Shown one piece after another: positions 1-10,078 of a DNA stretch of 64,000 nucleotides. Numbering within the stretch: position 1 is the first letter of the stretch; each line of letters opens with the position of its first letter. A model generated the notes under the pieces. It had not been told where the DNA came from. It did no database searches and saw only the letters and a program-made list of their open reading frames with translations. The DNA is from Streptococcus mitis (GTDB lineage Bacteria > Bacillota > Bacilli > Lactobacillales > Streptococcaceae): the NCBI RefSeq assembly GCF_016658865.1, contig NZ_CP067992.1:1969397-2033396 (forward strand), in the 5' to 3' direction. A program made the translations under genes and the position numbers.

Positions 1-338
1 AGGAAAAACTCATTCCCCTCGAAATAATTCATACCAGCCAAACTCCTTTTTTCTTTTTCTCATCTCTTGATTTATCTTTTTAAGATTAGTTCCTATCATA
101 TTACCAAGGATAGTTAACTTTATTCATTATATCATAATTTAAAAACTAAAAATACTTCTGTTATTTTATTTCTTAAAATAAAAAATCCAACTGACTCTCA
201 GTACTGAACCCCAATAATGAGACAAAATTATTCACACCATAAATAAAATTCAAGAACAAAAAATTGATGAAGGAAGCAGTGAAAGATTCTGCCTTTTTAG
301 CTAAAATAGTAATCAACACCAGTATACAAACTTAAAAA
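1..338. other. AT-rich stretch without a gene
   Basis: I see no convincing coding sequence here. The DNA is AT-rich with stops in all frames. Around 199-230 a run containing GTACTGAACCCC resembles the terminal repeats of IS3/IS150-type elements (TGTACTG-A-CCCC pattern, from memory). It may be an eroded insertion-sequence scar, but no transposase remnant is recognisable. Confidence 0.4.
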
Positions 339-391
339 AATCAAAACGACCAAAATGAAGTGAGAAAGTGCTCCTTATTTTGGTCGTTTTT
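339..391 (-). terminator. Terminator of the glp operon
   Basis: Arms at 343-356 and 377-390 are a 14-bp perfect inverted repeat (AAAACGACCAAAAT). Read on the minus strand it is followed by a run of T. It sits about 45 bases after the glpF stop. Confidence 0.85.
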
Positions 392-436
392 TGTAAGTTA
401 TGTTTATTACGGTATGAATAATTGAGTTTTAATATC

Positions 437-1138
437 TTAGAAAAGTGAGAATACAAGCACGGCCAAGGCTGCACCGATAACAGGTCCTACAACTGGAATC
501 CAAGCATAAGACCAGTCTCCGTCTCCCTTGTTTGGAATTGGCAAGATGCTGTGCATGATACGAGGGCCAAGGTCACGCGCAGGGTTCAAGGCATAGCCTG
601 TTGTCCCACCAAGTGATAGACCAATACCGACAATCAACGTTCCCACTGCGAAGGTTCCGATACCTGCCTGAAAATCGTACAGCCCCAAAGCAAAGATTGT
701 CAATACCAAAACAAAGGTGCCAAGGATTTCGCTGATCAAGTTAGAAACTGTATCCTTGATGGCTGGACCAGTGCTGAAGGTTGCTAGGATATTGCCTGCA
801 TTTTCTTCTGCCTCATAATGCGGTTTGAATTGCAACCAAACCAAAATCTGACCGAGCATAGCCCCTGCAAACTGAGCTAGGATATAAGGGAAAACGGAAG
901 CCCAAGGCAAACCACCTTTTAAGGCTACACCAATAGTCACCGCTGGATTTAAATGAGCCGGACTGAGCTTGCCAGATACAAAGACTGCAACGGCAACGGC
1001 AATCCCCCAACCCATAGTAATCACAATCCAACCTGAATTGTTACTCTTAGTTTTTGGAAGAACCACACCTGCAACAACACCATTTCCTAGAAGAATCAGG
1101 ATTAAAGTCCCCAAAAATTCTCCAAATAATTCATTCAT
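437..1138 (-). CDS. glpF: Glycerol facilitator (aquaporin family)
   Basis: Membrane channel of the MIP family that lets glycerol into the cell. Both half-pore motifs are present: HLNPAVT near the middle of the first half and ALNPARD in the second half; the aspartate after the second NPA is typical of glycerol channels. About six hydrophobic helices are visible. The start chosen is the ATG of MNELFGEF, giving 233 residues; the ATG one codon upstream is equally possible, since GGAGA lies 7-10 bases before the pair. A longer frame to 1195 has an N-terminus unlike the family. It is last in the glpK-glpO-glpF operon, 72 bases after glpO. Confidence 0.93.
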   Translation of the reverse strand: MNELFGEFLGTLILILLGNGVVAGVVLPKTKSNNSGWIVITMGWGIAVAVAVFVSGKLSPAHLNPAVTIGVALKGGLPWASVFPYILAQFAGAMLGQILVWLQFKPHYEAEENAGNILATFSTGPAIKDTVSNLISEILGTFVLVLTIFALGLYDFQAGIGTFAVGTLIVGIGLSLGGTTGYALNPARDLGPRIMHSILPIPNKGDGDWSYAWIPVVGPVIGAALAVLVFSLF

Positions 1139-1210
1139 CATCTTTCTGTCTCCATTAAAAAGAAGGGGCGGGCGACAAGGAATGCTGCCCTCCACATCTT
1201 TTCCTTTTTC

Positions 1211-3037
1211 TTAATTTTTTAATTCTGCTAAATCGTTGTTAGCGAGAGCTGCTTCAACATCCGAACGATAGACTGCTTTTTCTTCTTCTGACCAGTCATA
1301 GAAGCGTCCCATTTCATCCAAAACTGGCTCTACGATGCTGTCTAAGCTATCACGCATAAAGAGCATGTGGTTGGTACGACGAAGGAGGAAGTCAACTGGG
1401 CTGAGAGCCAACTCATTGCGCATTGCATAGTGAAGTGACAAGGTGTCTGCCAAGCTGAGTCCTGGCGCTTGTTCCAAGCTGTGAGCAAGGGCAAAGACCT
1501 TCGGTGCATTTGAACCGTAAAGATTTGCTAGATAGTGAGCTTCCTTGCTATCCAATCCACGTGACACTCCAAGTTGCGCAAAGGCTTCGATTTCTGAGTC
1601 CACATTTGCTGGGTTCAATTCTCCACCTGAAACAGGGTAAGTCTTAGAATTGATCAGTTTAAAGCTGCGGTCAAATTCTGCTTTGAGGATGTCAACCACG
1701 CGCTCCATAGCTCCCTCAGCCATCTTACGGTAGTCTGTGATTTTACCACCAGCAAGGGTCAAGAGACCATTATCGTCTCGGTCCAAGCTAGAACCACGAG
1801 AAACTGCAGATGGGTCCAAATGTTTCTCAGAGGTACTGCTTTCAAGCTTGCTAACAGCAGCCTCTACATCTTCACGCGTTTTTTCTTTAGAGAGGTAAGA
1901 CTCAACAGTCGCAATCAAGTTGTTAAAGCTTTCATCGCTGATGGTTCCGTTATTTCCTCCATTGTAGTCAGAAGCGCTATTGCCTGCGATCAATGGACGA
2001 AGACCTGCCCAGCTGCTTTCGATATCATCAATGGTGATGTTGGCTTCTGGGAAGCGGTTGTTGACAATGCGAATTAGGTAATCTACATCTTCTTGAGTTA
2101 CTTTTGGATGTTCCAAATCACCTGTGTAGTCTGTATCAGTTGTACCGAAGTAAGTCTTGTTTTCACGTGGAAGAACAAAGACCATACGGCCGTCACCCAA
2201 ACCTGTGTCAAAGTAAACTGGCTGTGAAACCTTAATTTTGCTTGAATCCACGACTAGGTGAACTCCCTTAGTTGGACGCATTTGTGAGAATTGTGTTCCC
2301 TTATTAGACAAATTGCGCACCTTGTCGCTCCAAGGACCTGTTGTATTGATAACCAGACGAGCCTTGATTTCAAAGACTTGGTCTGTCAAGAGATCACGAG
2401 CTACAACACCTGTAATCTTGCCACTTTCGTCAAAGAGGAAGCCTTCTGCCTTCACGTGGTTAGCAATGAGGGCACCGTCTTGGTTGGCACGTTTGATGTT
2501 TTCAATCACGAGACGTGCATCGTTGTTACGGAAGTCAAGATAAACCCCACCTCCTACCAAGCCTTCTTTCTTCAAGTTTGGCTGGCGTTCTAAGACTTCT
2601 TCCTTGCTCAAGACCTTGTTAGCAGCTGGTGTGTTGTTAACACCCGCCAAAAGGTCGTACAAGTCCATGGCTACTTTGAGACGGAAGAGGCTAAAGGTCG
2701 CTCCATCCTCATCGTAAACTGGTAAAAGCATTGGGTCTGGTTTTGGAATATGTGGAGCGATTTGTTGAACTACAGCACGTTCAGAAACCGTATCTGAGAC
2801 TACTTCTACGTCAAATTGTTTGAGGTAACGAAGACCTCCGTGAACTAATTTTGTTGAACGGCTAGATGTTCCTTCTGCGAAGTCCTGCATTTCAATCAAA
2901 CCAGTCTCAAGGCCGCTAGCTGCCGCCTGCAAGGCTACACCAGCCCCTGTGATTCCTCCACCGATAATCAAGAGATCCAGGGTACGTTCCTGCATTTTTT
3001 TAATTGATAATTCACGTGTTTTCTTTGAAAATTCCAT
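1211..3037 (-). CDS. glpO: Alpha-glycerophosphate oxidase
   Basis: Flavoprotein that oxidises glycerol 3-phosphate to dihydroxyacetone phosphate and passes electrons to O2, producing H2O2. The N-terminal FAD-binding motif (GGGITGAG, residues about 26-33) and the substrate-domain motifs GTTDTDYTGD and WAGLRPL are clear. At 608 residues it is longer than GlpD dehydrogenases. The extra stretch (about residues 355-415, rich in S, E and K) matches the insertion known in streptococcal GlpO and argues for an oxidase rather than a quinone-linked dehydrogenase. Middle gene of the operon, 41 bases after glpK. Confidence 0.93.
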   Translation of the reverse strand: MEFSKKTRELSIKKMQERTLDLLIIGGGITGAGVALQAAASGLETGLIEMQDFAEGTSSRSTKLVHGGLRYLKQFDVEVVSDTVSERAVVQQIAPHIPKPDPMLLPVYDEDGATFSLFRLKVAMDLYDLLAGVNNTPAANKVLSKEEVLERQPNLKKEGLVGGGVYLDFRNNDARLVIENIKRANQDGALIANHVKAEGFLFDESGKITGVVARDLLTDQVFEIKARLVINTTGPWSDKVRNLSNKGTQFSQMRPTKGVHLVVDSSKIKVSQPVYFDTGLGDGRMVFVLPRENKTYFGTTDTDYTGDLEHPKVTQEDVDYLIRIVNNRFPEANITIDDIESSWAGLRPLIAGNSASDYNGGNNGTISDESFNNLIATVESYLSKEKTREDVEAAVSKLESSTSEKHLDPSAVSRGSSLDRDDNGLLTLAGGKITDYRKMAEGAMERVVDILKAEFDRSFKLINSKTYPVSGGELNPANVDSEIEAFAQLGVSRGLDSKEAHYLANLYGSNAPKVFALAHSLEQAPGLSLADTLSLHYAMRNELALSPVDFLLRRTNHMLFMRDSLDSIVEPVLDEMGRFYDWSEEEKAVYRSDVEAALANNDLAELKN

Positions 3038-3078
3038 ATTTACACACTTTCTAACTAAGTCGCTTTATTCTTCCAGTA

Positions 3079-4632
<1,554 letters not shown>

Positions 4633-4639
4633 CTAACTA

Positions 4640-4663
4640 GTATACAAAATAAAGCGCTTTCTT
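4640..4663 (-). promoter_or_regulatory. glpK promoter region with cre-like site
   Basis: On the minus strand a TATACT -10 (4640-4645) lies just downstream of AGAAAGCGCTTTAT (4650-4663). That sequence matches the central part of the CcpA cre consensus (TGWAANCGNTNWCA) and contains the symmetric AAAGCGCTTT core. The site falls in the spacer and -35 region, where CcpA binding would block RNA polymerase. No good -35 hexamer is seen. Confidence 0.65.
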
Positions 4664-4721
4664 GTTCATCAACTTTTTTTAATTTTTTAAAAAATGTGAG
4701 GAGATTGTGTAAATTTCACAA

Positions 4722-4749
4722 AAAAGACCTGGAACAACCAAGCCTTTTA
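4722..4749 (-). terminator. Terminator of the Mga-like regulator gene
   Basis: On the minus strand AAGGCTTGG and CCAGGTCTT pair, with two G-T wobbles, around a five-base loop. The stem is followed by six T. It overlaps the regulator stop codon and separates that gene from glpK. Confidence 0.6.
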
Positions 4750-6174
4750 AGTGAATAATAACTGACGAATCCCTGCCAAATCTTCCATATCCAAGTCGTT
4801 TTTTAAATAATAAACTGGGGTCTGTTCCTTCTTATGAATGGGGTTATTGGTAACCAGCAAATCATAATGCCGACTAGGGTCATAGGCTTCAATGGTAATA
4901 AAACGATTGTATTCCAAATACCGTTTCAAAATGGCTGCCATCCTTGAAAAGACAAGAAAACCAGATGTCAAATCTAGACCAATCCGCATATGCTGACCAC
5001 CATTTTCAGCCATATATTCCATCAACTGGAGCCATTCCCAGAGAATTTTCTTATCCAAATCCGTTCCCTGATGAAAGGCAGGTAAAGCATGAAAAATCTC
5101 TTCTGCTGTCTCTTTAAAATCATGTTCCATCAGCAAATAAGGATGACGATTCTCTGTCTGGTATCTGTACTGATCTTGTAAAATATAGCCCTTATATAGA
5201 TAGACTTGAGCACAAAGCTGACTAAGTTCATAGGTGACATGGTCCTCTGTGTAGTCCCCTAGTAACTCCTCCTTCTTCATTTCTTGAATCAATTGCGTCA
5301 GCAAATCTGCCAACTGCCCTCCAAAACCAAGGATATATTCCATAGTATGAAGAGGAAGAATACGATGAGATAGGAGGAAAGAGAAGAAAATCATCATCTC
5401 CCCATCCTCAGTTCCTAGAGGAAGGTGTTGTCCAGCGAAAAAGGACGGAGCCTTTCGATGCAAACGAAGGTAGAAAATATTGTCAAAATACCCTCGCATT
5501 TTTTCTTCTATGACTTGAAACTGACAGGCATTGACCCGGAGACGTTGTTGACTGATGTGAGCCCAGAGAACCAGGTCCAATTTCTGACCCGAAGACAAAC
5601 TTGCACCGCAGATTTCTTCTAAAGTGGCAATCTCCTGTTTTCTCTCTGATTTCTGCATGTGACCTTCCCACTCCTGACTGGACCAAACCTTGCGGAAAAG
5701 ACAGAAATAGAAATAGCGAATTTGATGTTCTGGACCTCGCCACCGTCCATTTTGGATGGATAAGTCAAATTCTGACAAAATCTGATTTATACTAGCTAAG
5801 TGGCGACCAAGCGTAGCCTCACTAATCATCAATTCTTGAGCCAGCTGATGGGCTAAAAACTGTTGGTGGTAGAGAAGATAAACAAGAATCTGATATTTAA
5901 CAGCATTCTCCAAAAACAGGATCCTAATATCTCTCCCCTTGGTAGCTGCACCAATCGATAGACGCAGATTCTCATCTTCTAACTGGATTGTCAGCTCTAA
6001 ACCACTATCCAAAGCCTTGTCATTGAGCAGGGTAACATATTTGGTTAGGGTTGCTTTTGAAAATCCTGTTTCCTCCATTACAGCCTTGACGGTCGTCTGA
6101 GACTCTTGTAGTAGAAAGGAAAGGATTGAAAATTGGCCAGATTCAGCCTTTTCCATCAAGTCTCCTAAATACAT
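4747..6174 (-). CDS. Mga-family transcriptional regulator
   Basis: A 475-residue DNA-binding regulator. It has an N-terminal winged-helix segment (about 10-60, with SKATLTKYV) and a second helix-turn-helix near 100-140 ([12 protein letters not shown]), the two-HTH layout of Mga/AtxA-like proteins. The rest resembles the PRD-like middle and C-terminal EIIB-like region of that family. GAAAGGGG seven bases before ATG supports the start. It lies upstream of and co-directional with glpK but has its own terminator. Control of the glp genes is suggested by position only; the true target is unknown. Confidence 0.75.
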   Translation of the reverse strand: MYLGDLMEKAESGQFSILSFLLQESQTTVKAVMEETGFSKATLTKYVTLLNDKALDSGLELTIQLEDENLRLSIGAATKGRDIRILFLENAVKYQILVYLLYHQQFLAHQLAQELMISEATLGRHLASINQILSEFDLSIQNGRWRGPEHQIRYFYFCLFRKVWSSQEWEGHMQKSERKQEIATLEEICGASLSSGQKLDLVLWAHISQQRLRVNACQFQVIEEKMRGYFDNIFYLRLHRKAPSFFAGQHLPLGTEDGEMMIFFSFLLSHRILPLHTMEYILGFGGQLADLLTQLIQEMKKEELLGDYTEDHVTYELSQLCAQVYLYKGYILQDQYRYQTENRHPYLLMEHDFKETAEEIFHALPAFHQGTDLDKKILWEWLQLMEYMAENGGQHMRIGLDLTSGFLVFSRMAAILKRYLEYNRFITIEAYDPSRHYDLLVTNNPIHKKEQTPVYYLKNDLDMEDLAGIRQLLFT

Positions 6175-6322
6175 TTGTTACCCCTTTCATTTTCTACCTT
6201 AAGCATAGCATAAATCTAACAAATGCTGAAATAATCTGTTTCTCTTTTTACTTTCATGCTGATTTCCTGGTTCATTATCCTGAAAATCAACAAACACACG
6301 GCTCCCCCTTTGGGCATTTTTA

Positions 6323-6331
6323 TGCTAAAAT
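6323..6331 (+). promoter_or_regulatory. Extended -10 promoter immediately before hslO
   Basis: TGCTAAAAT is an extended -10 element whose last base lies 7 bases before the hslO ATG (6339). Transcription would start at or within a base of the start codon. No Shine-Dalgarno sequence precedes the ATG, so a leaderless mRNA is likely. Confidence 0.6.
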
Positions 6332-6338
6332 AGTAGCT

Positions 6339-7211
6339 ATGGATAAAATTATTAAAACAATATCAGAAAGCGGCGCCTTTCGTGCTTTTGTCCTTGACAG
6401 CACAGAAACCGTCCGCACTGCTCAAGAAAAACATCAAACCCAAGCTAGCTCAACTGTAGCGCTTGGTCGAACTCTTATCGCCAGCCAGATTCTCGCAGCC
6501 AATGAAAAAGGAAATACCAAACTAACAGTTAAAGTGCTGGGGTCTAGCTCTCTAGGTGCTATCATCACCGTCGCTGATACCAAGGGGAATGTCAAAGGTT
6601 ACGTTCAAAACCCCGGTGTTGACATCAAAAAGACTGCAACTGGTGAAGTCCTAGTCGGACCTTTTGTCGGAAATGGTCAATTCCTCGTTATCACAGACTA
6701 TGGTACTGGAAATCCTTACAACTCTATGACCCCCCTCATCTCTGGGGAAATCGGTGAAGACCTTGCCTTTTACCTGACTGAAAGCCAACAGACCCCTTCT
6801 GCAGTCGGCCTCAATGTCCTTTTGGACGAAGAAGACAAGGTCAAGGTTGCAGGTGGTTTCCTAGTCCAAGTCTTGCCAGGAGCCAAGGAAGAGGAGATTG
6901 CTCGCTTTGAAAAACGCATCCAAGCAATGCCAGCTATCTCTACTCTTCTCGAAAGCGACGACCATATTGAAGCCCTCCTCAAAGCTATCTACGGCGATGA
7001 ATCCTACAAGCGTCTTTCTGAAGAAGAAATCCGTTTCCAATGTGACTGTAGCCATGAGCGCTTTATGAATGCTCTTGCCAGCCTTCCAAGCTCAGACCTA
7101 CAGGAAATGAAAGAGGAAGACCACGGGGCAGAAATCACTTGTCAATTCTGCCAAACTACTTATAACTTTGATGAAAACGACCTGGAGGAACTCATTCGTG
7201 ACAAATCTTAA
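6339..7211 (+). CDS. hslO: Redox-regulated chaperone Hsp33
   Basis: Holdase chaperone activated by oxidative unfolding. The N-terminal core ([17 protein letters not shown] onward) and the C-terminal zinc switch, CDC near residue 236 and CQFC near 268, are intact. Length is 290 residues, as in other streptococci. The frame is open upstream to 6126, but that extension is not Hsp33-like, so the ATG at 6339 is taken. It overlaps dusB by 14 bases, an unusual pairing with a tRNA-modifying enzyme that is also seen in pneumococcus. Confidence 0.93.
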   Translation: MDKIIKTISESGAFRAFVLDSTETVRTAQEKHQTQASSTVALGRTLIASQILAANEKGNTKLTVKVLGSSSLGAIITVADTKGNVKGYVQNPGVDIKKTATGEVLVGPFVGNGQFLVITDYGTGNPYNSMTPLISGEIGEDLAFYLTESQQTPSAVGLNVLLDEEDKVKVAGGFLVQVLPGAKEEEIARFEKRIQAMPAISTLLESDDHIEALLKAIYGDESYKRLSEEEIRFQCDCSHERFMNALASLPSSDLQEMKEEDHGAEITCQFCQTTYNFDENDLEELIRDKS

Positions 7212-8178
7212 TACACCTTTTATGATTGGCAATGTTGAGATTCCCAATCGTACCGTTTTAGCGCCTATGGCTGGCGTGACTAACTCAGCCTTTCGTACCA
7301 TCGCAAAAGAACTCGGAGCTGGACTCGTTGTCATGGAAATGGTCTCTGACAAGGGAATCCAATACAACAATGAAAAAACCCTGCATATGCTTCATATTGA
7401 TGAGGGCGAAAACCCTGTCTCTATCCAACTTTTTGGTAGCGATGAAGACAGCCTAGCACGCGCAGCAGAATTCATCCAAGAAAACACTAAGACCGATATC
7501 GTCGATATCAACATGGGCTGCCCAGTTAACAAAATCGTGAAGAACGAAGCTGGCGCTATGTGGCTCAAGGATCCAGATAAGATTTACTCTATCATCAACA
7601 AGGTCCAATCTGTCCTTGATATCCCACTTACTGTCAAAATGCGTACCGGCTGGGCTGACCCATCTCTTGCAGTAGAAAATGCCCTCGCTGCTGAAGCAGC
7701 AGGTGTTTCTGCCCTTGCCATGCATGGACGTACCCGTGAACAAATGTACACTGGTCACGCTGACCTTGAGACCCTTCACAAGGTCGCTCAAGCATTGACA
7801 AAAATTCCATTCATCGCCAACGGTGACATCCGTACGGTTCAAGAAGCCAAACAACGCATCGAAGAAGTCGGTGCTGACGCAGTCATGATTGGCCGCGCTG
7901 CCATGGGGAATCCTTACCTCTTTAACCAAATCAACCACTACTTTGAAACAGGAGAAATCCTACCTGATTTGACCTTTGAAGACAAGATGAAAATTGCCTA
8001 CGAGCACTTGAAACGCTTGATTAACCTCAAAGGGGAAAATGTCGCAGTTCGTGAATTCCGAGGACTCGCTCCTCACTACCTCCGTGGAACATCTGGCGCT
8101 GCCAAACTCCGCGGAGCCATTTCACAAGCTAGCACTCTGGCAGAGATTGAAGCTCTCTTACAGTTGGATAAGGCATAA
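7198..8178 (+). CDS. dusB: tRNA-dihydrouridine synthase
   Basis: FMN-dependent TIM-barrel enzyme that reduces uridines in the tRNA D-loop. Family motifs are [12 protein letters not shown] at the N-terminus, the catalytic [13 protein letters not shown], and the FMN-phosphate region ([18 protein letters not shown]). The start is a GTG inside the hslO 3' end, chosen because GGAGGAA lies 8 bases before it and the product (326 residues) then begins as family members do. An in-frame ATG at 7168 would add ten unrelated residues. Confidence 0.93.
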   Translation: MTNLNTPFMIGNVEIPNRTVLAPMAGVTNSAFRTIAKELGAGLVVMEMVSDKGIQYNNEKTLHMLHIDEGENPVSIQLFGSDEDSLARAAEFIQENTKTDIVDINMGCPVNKIVKNEAGAMWLKDPDKIYSIINKVQSVLDIPLTVKMRTGWADPSLAVENALAAEAAGVSALAMHGRTREQMYTGHADLETLHKVAQALTKIPFIANGDIRTVQEAKQRIEEVGADAVMIGRAAMGNPYLFNQINHYFETGEILPDLTFEDKMKIAYEHLKRLINLKGENVAVREFRGLAPHYLRGTSGAAKLRGAISQASTLAEIEALLQLDKA

Positions 8179-8179
8179 A

Positions 8180-8719
8180 ATGGTTCATACGGCTCTACTG
8201 ATTATCGATATGCAAAAAGCATTTGATAGACCTAGCTGGGGAGAACGAAACAACCCTCAAGCTGAACACCAAGCATTGAGAGTACTGGCACACTTTCGTA
8301 AACACGATCTTCCAGTCTTACACATTCAACACATATCTGATAATCTCCAGTCGCAATTTCATAACAAACAAAATCAGGAGTTTAAAAGTGGATTTGAACC
8401 AGTTGCTTCCGAACCTGTCTTTCAAAAAACGGTTAATAGCGCCTTTATTGGAACAAATCTTGAAACCTATTTACGAACAAATCAGATTTGTCATTTAGTC
8501 GTTATTCCTCATTGTGTATCTACTACGACACGAATGGCAGCAAATCTTGGTTTCGAAGTCACTTTACTAGCAGATACTACTGCCAGTTTTACCCTATCTA
8601 ACAAAAACGGTCAGGCCATCTCTCCTGAGACTATCCATGAGATTAACCTCCTTTCTCTACAAGATGAATTTGCTCAAATTCTTACTACAGAAGAATTTCT
8701 AACCCAAGTACAAGTATAA
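8180..8719 (+). CDS. Isochorismatase-family cysteine hydrolase
   Basis: A 179-residue alpha/beta hydrolase of the isochorismatase-like (nicotinamidase-like) superfamily. The catalytic triad is visible: Asp in LLIIDMQKAF, Lys in FQKTVNSAF, and the nucleophilic Cys in PHCVSTTTRMAA. The substrate cannot be told from sequence; the nearby NAD-salvage operon makes a nicotinamidase role tempting, but nothing here proves it. The ATG overlaps the end of dusB by position (stop TAA at 8176-8178), so it is probably co-transcribed. A longer frame to 8039 lies inside dusB and is rejected. Confidence 0.85.
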   Translation: MVHTALLIIDMQKAFDRPSWGERNNPQAEHQALRVLAHFRKHDLPVLHIQHISDNLQSQFHNKQNQEFKSGFEPVASEPVFQKTVNSAFIGTNLETYLRTNQICHLVVIPHCVSTTTRMAANLGFEVTLLADTTASFTLSNKNGQAISPETIHEINLLSLQDEFAQILTTEEFLTQVQV

Positions 8720-8721
8720 AA

Positions 8722-8756
8722 TAATCCGTCAACTCTTATTGAGCTGACGGATTTTC
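8722..8756 (+). terminator. Terminator after the cysteine hydrolase
   Basis: A 13-bp stem (8723-8735 with 8741-8753, one mismatch) built on AATCCGTCA/TGACGGATT, followed by TTTCTTT. It probably also serves the converging lipoprotein gene. Confidence 0.8.
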
Positions 8757-8788
8757 TTTGATTGTAAATATTCAAATACTGATCGTTA

Positions 8789-9487
8789 TTATTGATTCAA
8801 AGCAACACTGGAAACCTTACCATCCGCTCCTGTTGTAATTTGGATGATTTTTCCCCCACCAATTTTGGCATTATACTTACCATCATCAAGAGTATAAGAA
8901 TAGTCTCTGATAGAGTAGTTTTCTTTCTTTCCATCAGCAGATTCTACTGTGAATTTGCCTCCTGATGAAACTGTGATGGTTTCACCATTGGCACCCTTCC
9001 AGTTGCCTGCAGCTGCTGAGAAATCACCATCAACCATGGTTAAAACACCCTTGTAGCGTTTGTTGTGTTCTGCTTGCTTGTCTTGAAGTTTGCGGTCAGT
9101 TGTTGGATCATAGCCTGACTGGTTAGACTGAGCTTGAGAACCTTGCTGAGTTGAAGGAGCTTGAGTAGCAGTTTGTTGACTCACTGCCTGTTGATTAGAC
9201 ACTTCTTGGCCTTGTCTTTGCTCTGGTGCAGGTGTCGCTTGTGATGGTGTCGCAGTTGCTGCAGACTGGTCAGTAGATGATTTGGCCTTTTCAGATGAAG
9301 CTGAACTTGAGGACTTCTGAGTCTTGCTTTCTTTGCTAGAAGAAGCTGCTTTAGAACTTGATGATTGGCTTGTCTTAACAGAACTGCTTGCTTGAGTTGT
9401 TTCCTTTTTATTTCCACAAGCTCCTAATAGCAAGGTAGAAGCCAATACAGTTGCTGCCATCAATTTGATATAGGTTTTCTTTTTCAT
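8789..9487 (-). CDS. Serine-rich lipoprotein of unknown function
   Basis: A 232-residue surface lipoprotein. The signal peptide ends in the lipobox LLGAC (Cys about residue 24). A long S/K/T/A/Q-rich low-complexity linker (about 30-125) follows, then a compact C-terminal domain (about 130-232; GVLTMVDGDFSAAAGNWKG, many G/T/K). That domain resembles a small domain found in several streptococcal lipoproteins (DUF6287-like, from memory). The linker probably spans peptidoglycan. The start has AAAGGAG upstream. Its promoter overlaps a WalR-like direct repeat. No function is assigned. Confidence 0.8.
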   Translation of the reverse strand: MKKKTYIKLMAATVLASTLLLGACGNKKETTQASSSVKTSQSSSSKAASSSKESKTQKSSSSASSEKAKSSTDQSAATATPSQATPAPEQRQGQEVSNQQAVSQQTATQAPSTQQGSQAQSNQSGYDPTTDRKLQDKQAEHNKRYKGVLTMVDGDFSAAAGNWKGANGETITVSSGGKFTVESADGKKENYSIRDYSYTLDDGKYNAKIGGGKIIQITTGADGKVSSVALNQ

Positions 9488-9532
9488 TTTTCTACTCCTT
9501 TGTAATGTTTTAGAAATATAAAGAAATCTTTT

Positions 9533-9570
9533 TGTAATATAATTGTAACATATGGCCTTGAATATGTCAA
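9533..9570 (-). promoter_or_regulatory. Lipoprotein promoter with WalR-like box
   Basis: On the minus strand TTGACA (9565-9570) and TACAAT (9542-9547) are spaced by 17 bases. Overlapping the -10, the plus strand reads TGTAAT-N5-TGTAAC (9533-9549), matching the WalR/VicR consensus TGTWAH-N5-TGTWAH. Its placement over the -10 and on the opposite strand would suit repression. Confidence 0.6.
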
Positions 9571-9694
9571 CAATTTATCTAAACTATTTTAAAAATCTCA
9601 CATCATTTAGATATATTTACTCCTCCTACTCTTCTATTCGTAATAAAACAGAAAAACAGGAGATTTTTCTTTTAAAATTTGAATTTGTTTTTTG

Positions 9695-9732
9695 TGTAAT
9701 CGCTTGCATTATATTAGACAAAGGAATATAAT
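9695..9732 (+). promoter_or_regulatory. Promoter with cre-like site for the small membrane protein
   Basis: TTGCAT (9704-9709) and TATAAT (9727-9732) are 17 bases apart. TGTAATCGCTTGCA (9695-9708) covers the -35 and matches the cre consensus TGWAANCGNTNWCA at all but one position. CcpA repression is inferred. Confidence 0.6.
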
Positions 9733-9765
9733 AACATTGAAATAGAATATAGGAGGTGTAGGCTT

Positions 9766-10026
9766 ATGTTAAGCAAATATTACAAGTATCTTCCTGGGTT
9801 GATTTTGGGAGCTATTTGCTCTTATGAAACAGCCACTTACTATGCGCGAACTGCATTTGATGTCTTCTATCTGACTACAAGCTTTATGATTGTCTACATC
9901 GCTTTGTTATTTTTACATGAGAACTATCTCAAGTATCGATACAAAGACTTCTTTACGCACCTGTTGAGCAATTCTAAGAAAGATAGCCATTCCCTAAAAC
10001 AGTCACAACACAAAACCATCTCATGA
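9766..10026 (+). CDS. Small membrane protein of unknown function
   Basis: An 86-residue protein with two hydrophobic segments (about 8-24 and 35-53) and a basic, polar tail rich in K, S, H and Q. A strong AGGAGG lies 8 bases before the ATG, and a consensus promoter and a terminator frame it, so it looks like a real single-gene unit. I do not recognise the family. The cre-like promoter suggests it responds to carbon supply. Confidence 0.65.
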   Translation: MLSKYYKYLPGLILGAICSYETATYYARTAFDVFYLTTSFMIVYIALLFLHENYLKYRYKDFFTHLLSNSKKDSHSLKQSQHKTIS

Positions 10027-10037
10027 TGGTACATAAA

Positions 10038-10078
10038 GAGGTCAGGAACTTTGTCCCGACCTCGTTTTTTATTTCAAT
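10038..10078 (+). terminator. Terminator after the small membrane protein
   Basis: GAGGTCAGGA pairs with TCCCGACCTC (one mismatch) around a short loop, followed by GTTTTTTATTT on the plus strand. The T run overlaps the 3' end of the converging Nudix gene. Confidence 0.75.

Noticed and set aside
1139..1195. Longer glpF with an N-terminal extension
   Set aside because: The extra residues (MEGSIPCRPP...) are hydrophilic and unlike GlpF, and the SD sits just before the shorter start.
6126..6338. Longer Hsp33 beginning upstream of 6339
   Set aside because: The added 71 residues show no Hsp33 similarity and would require transcription from within the divergent regulator.
7453..7938. 161-codon minus-strand frame opposite dusB
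   Set aside because: It is the antisense shadow of a conserved enzyme, with no promoter or SD.
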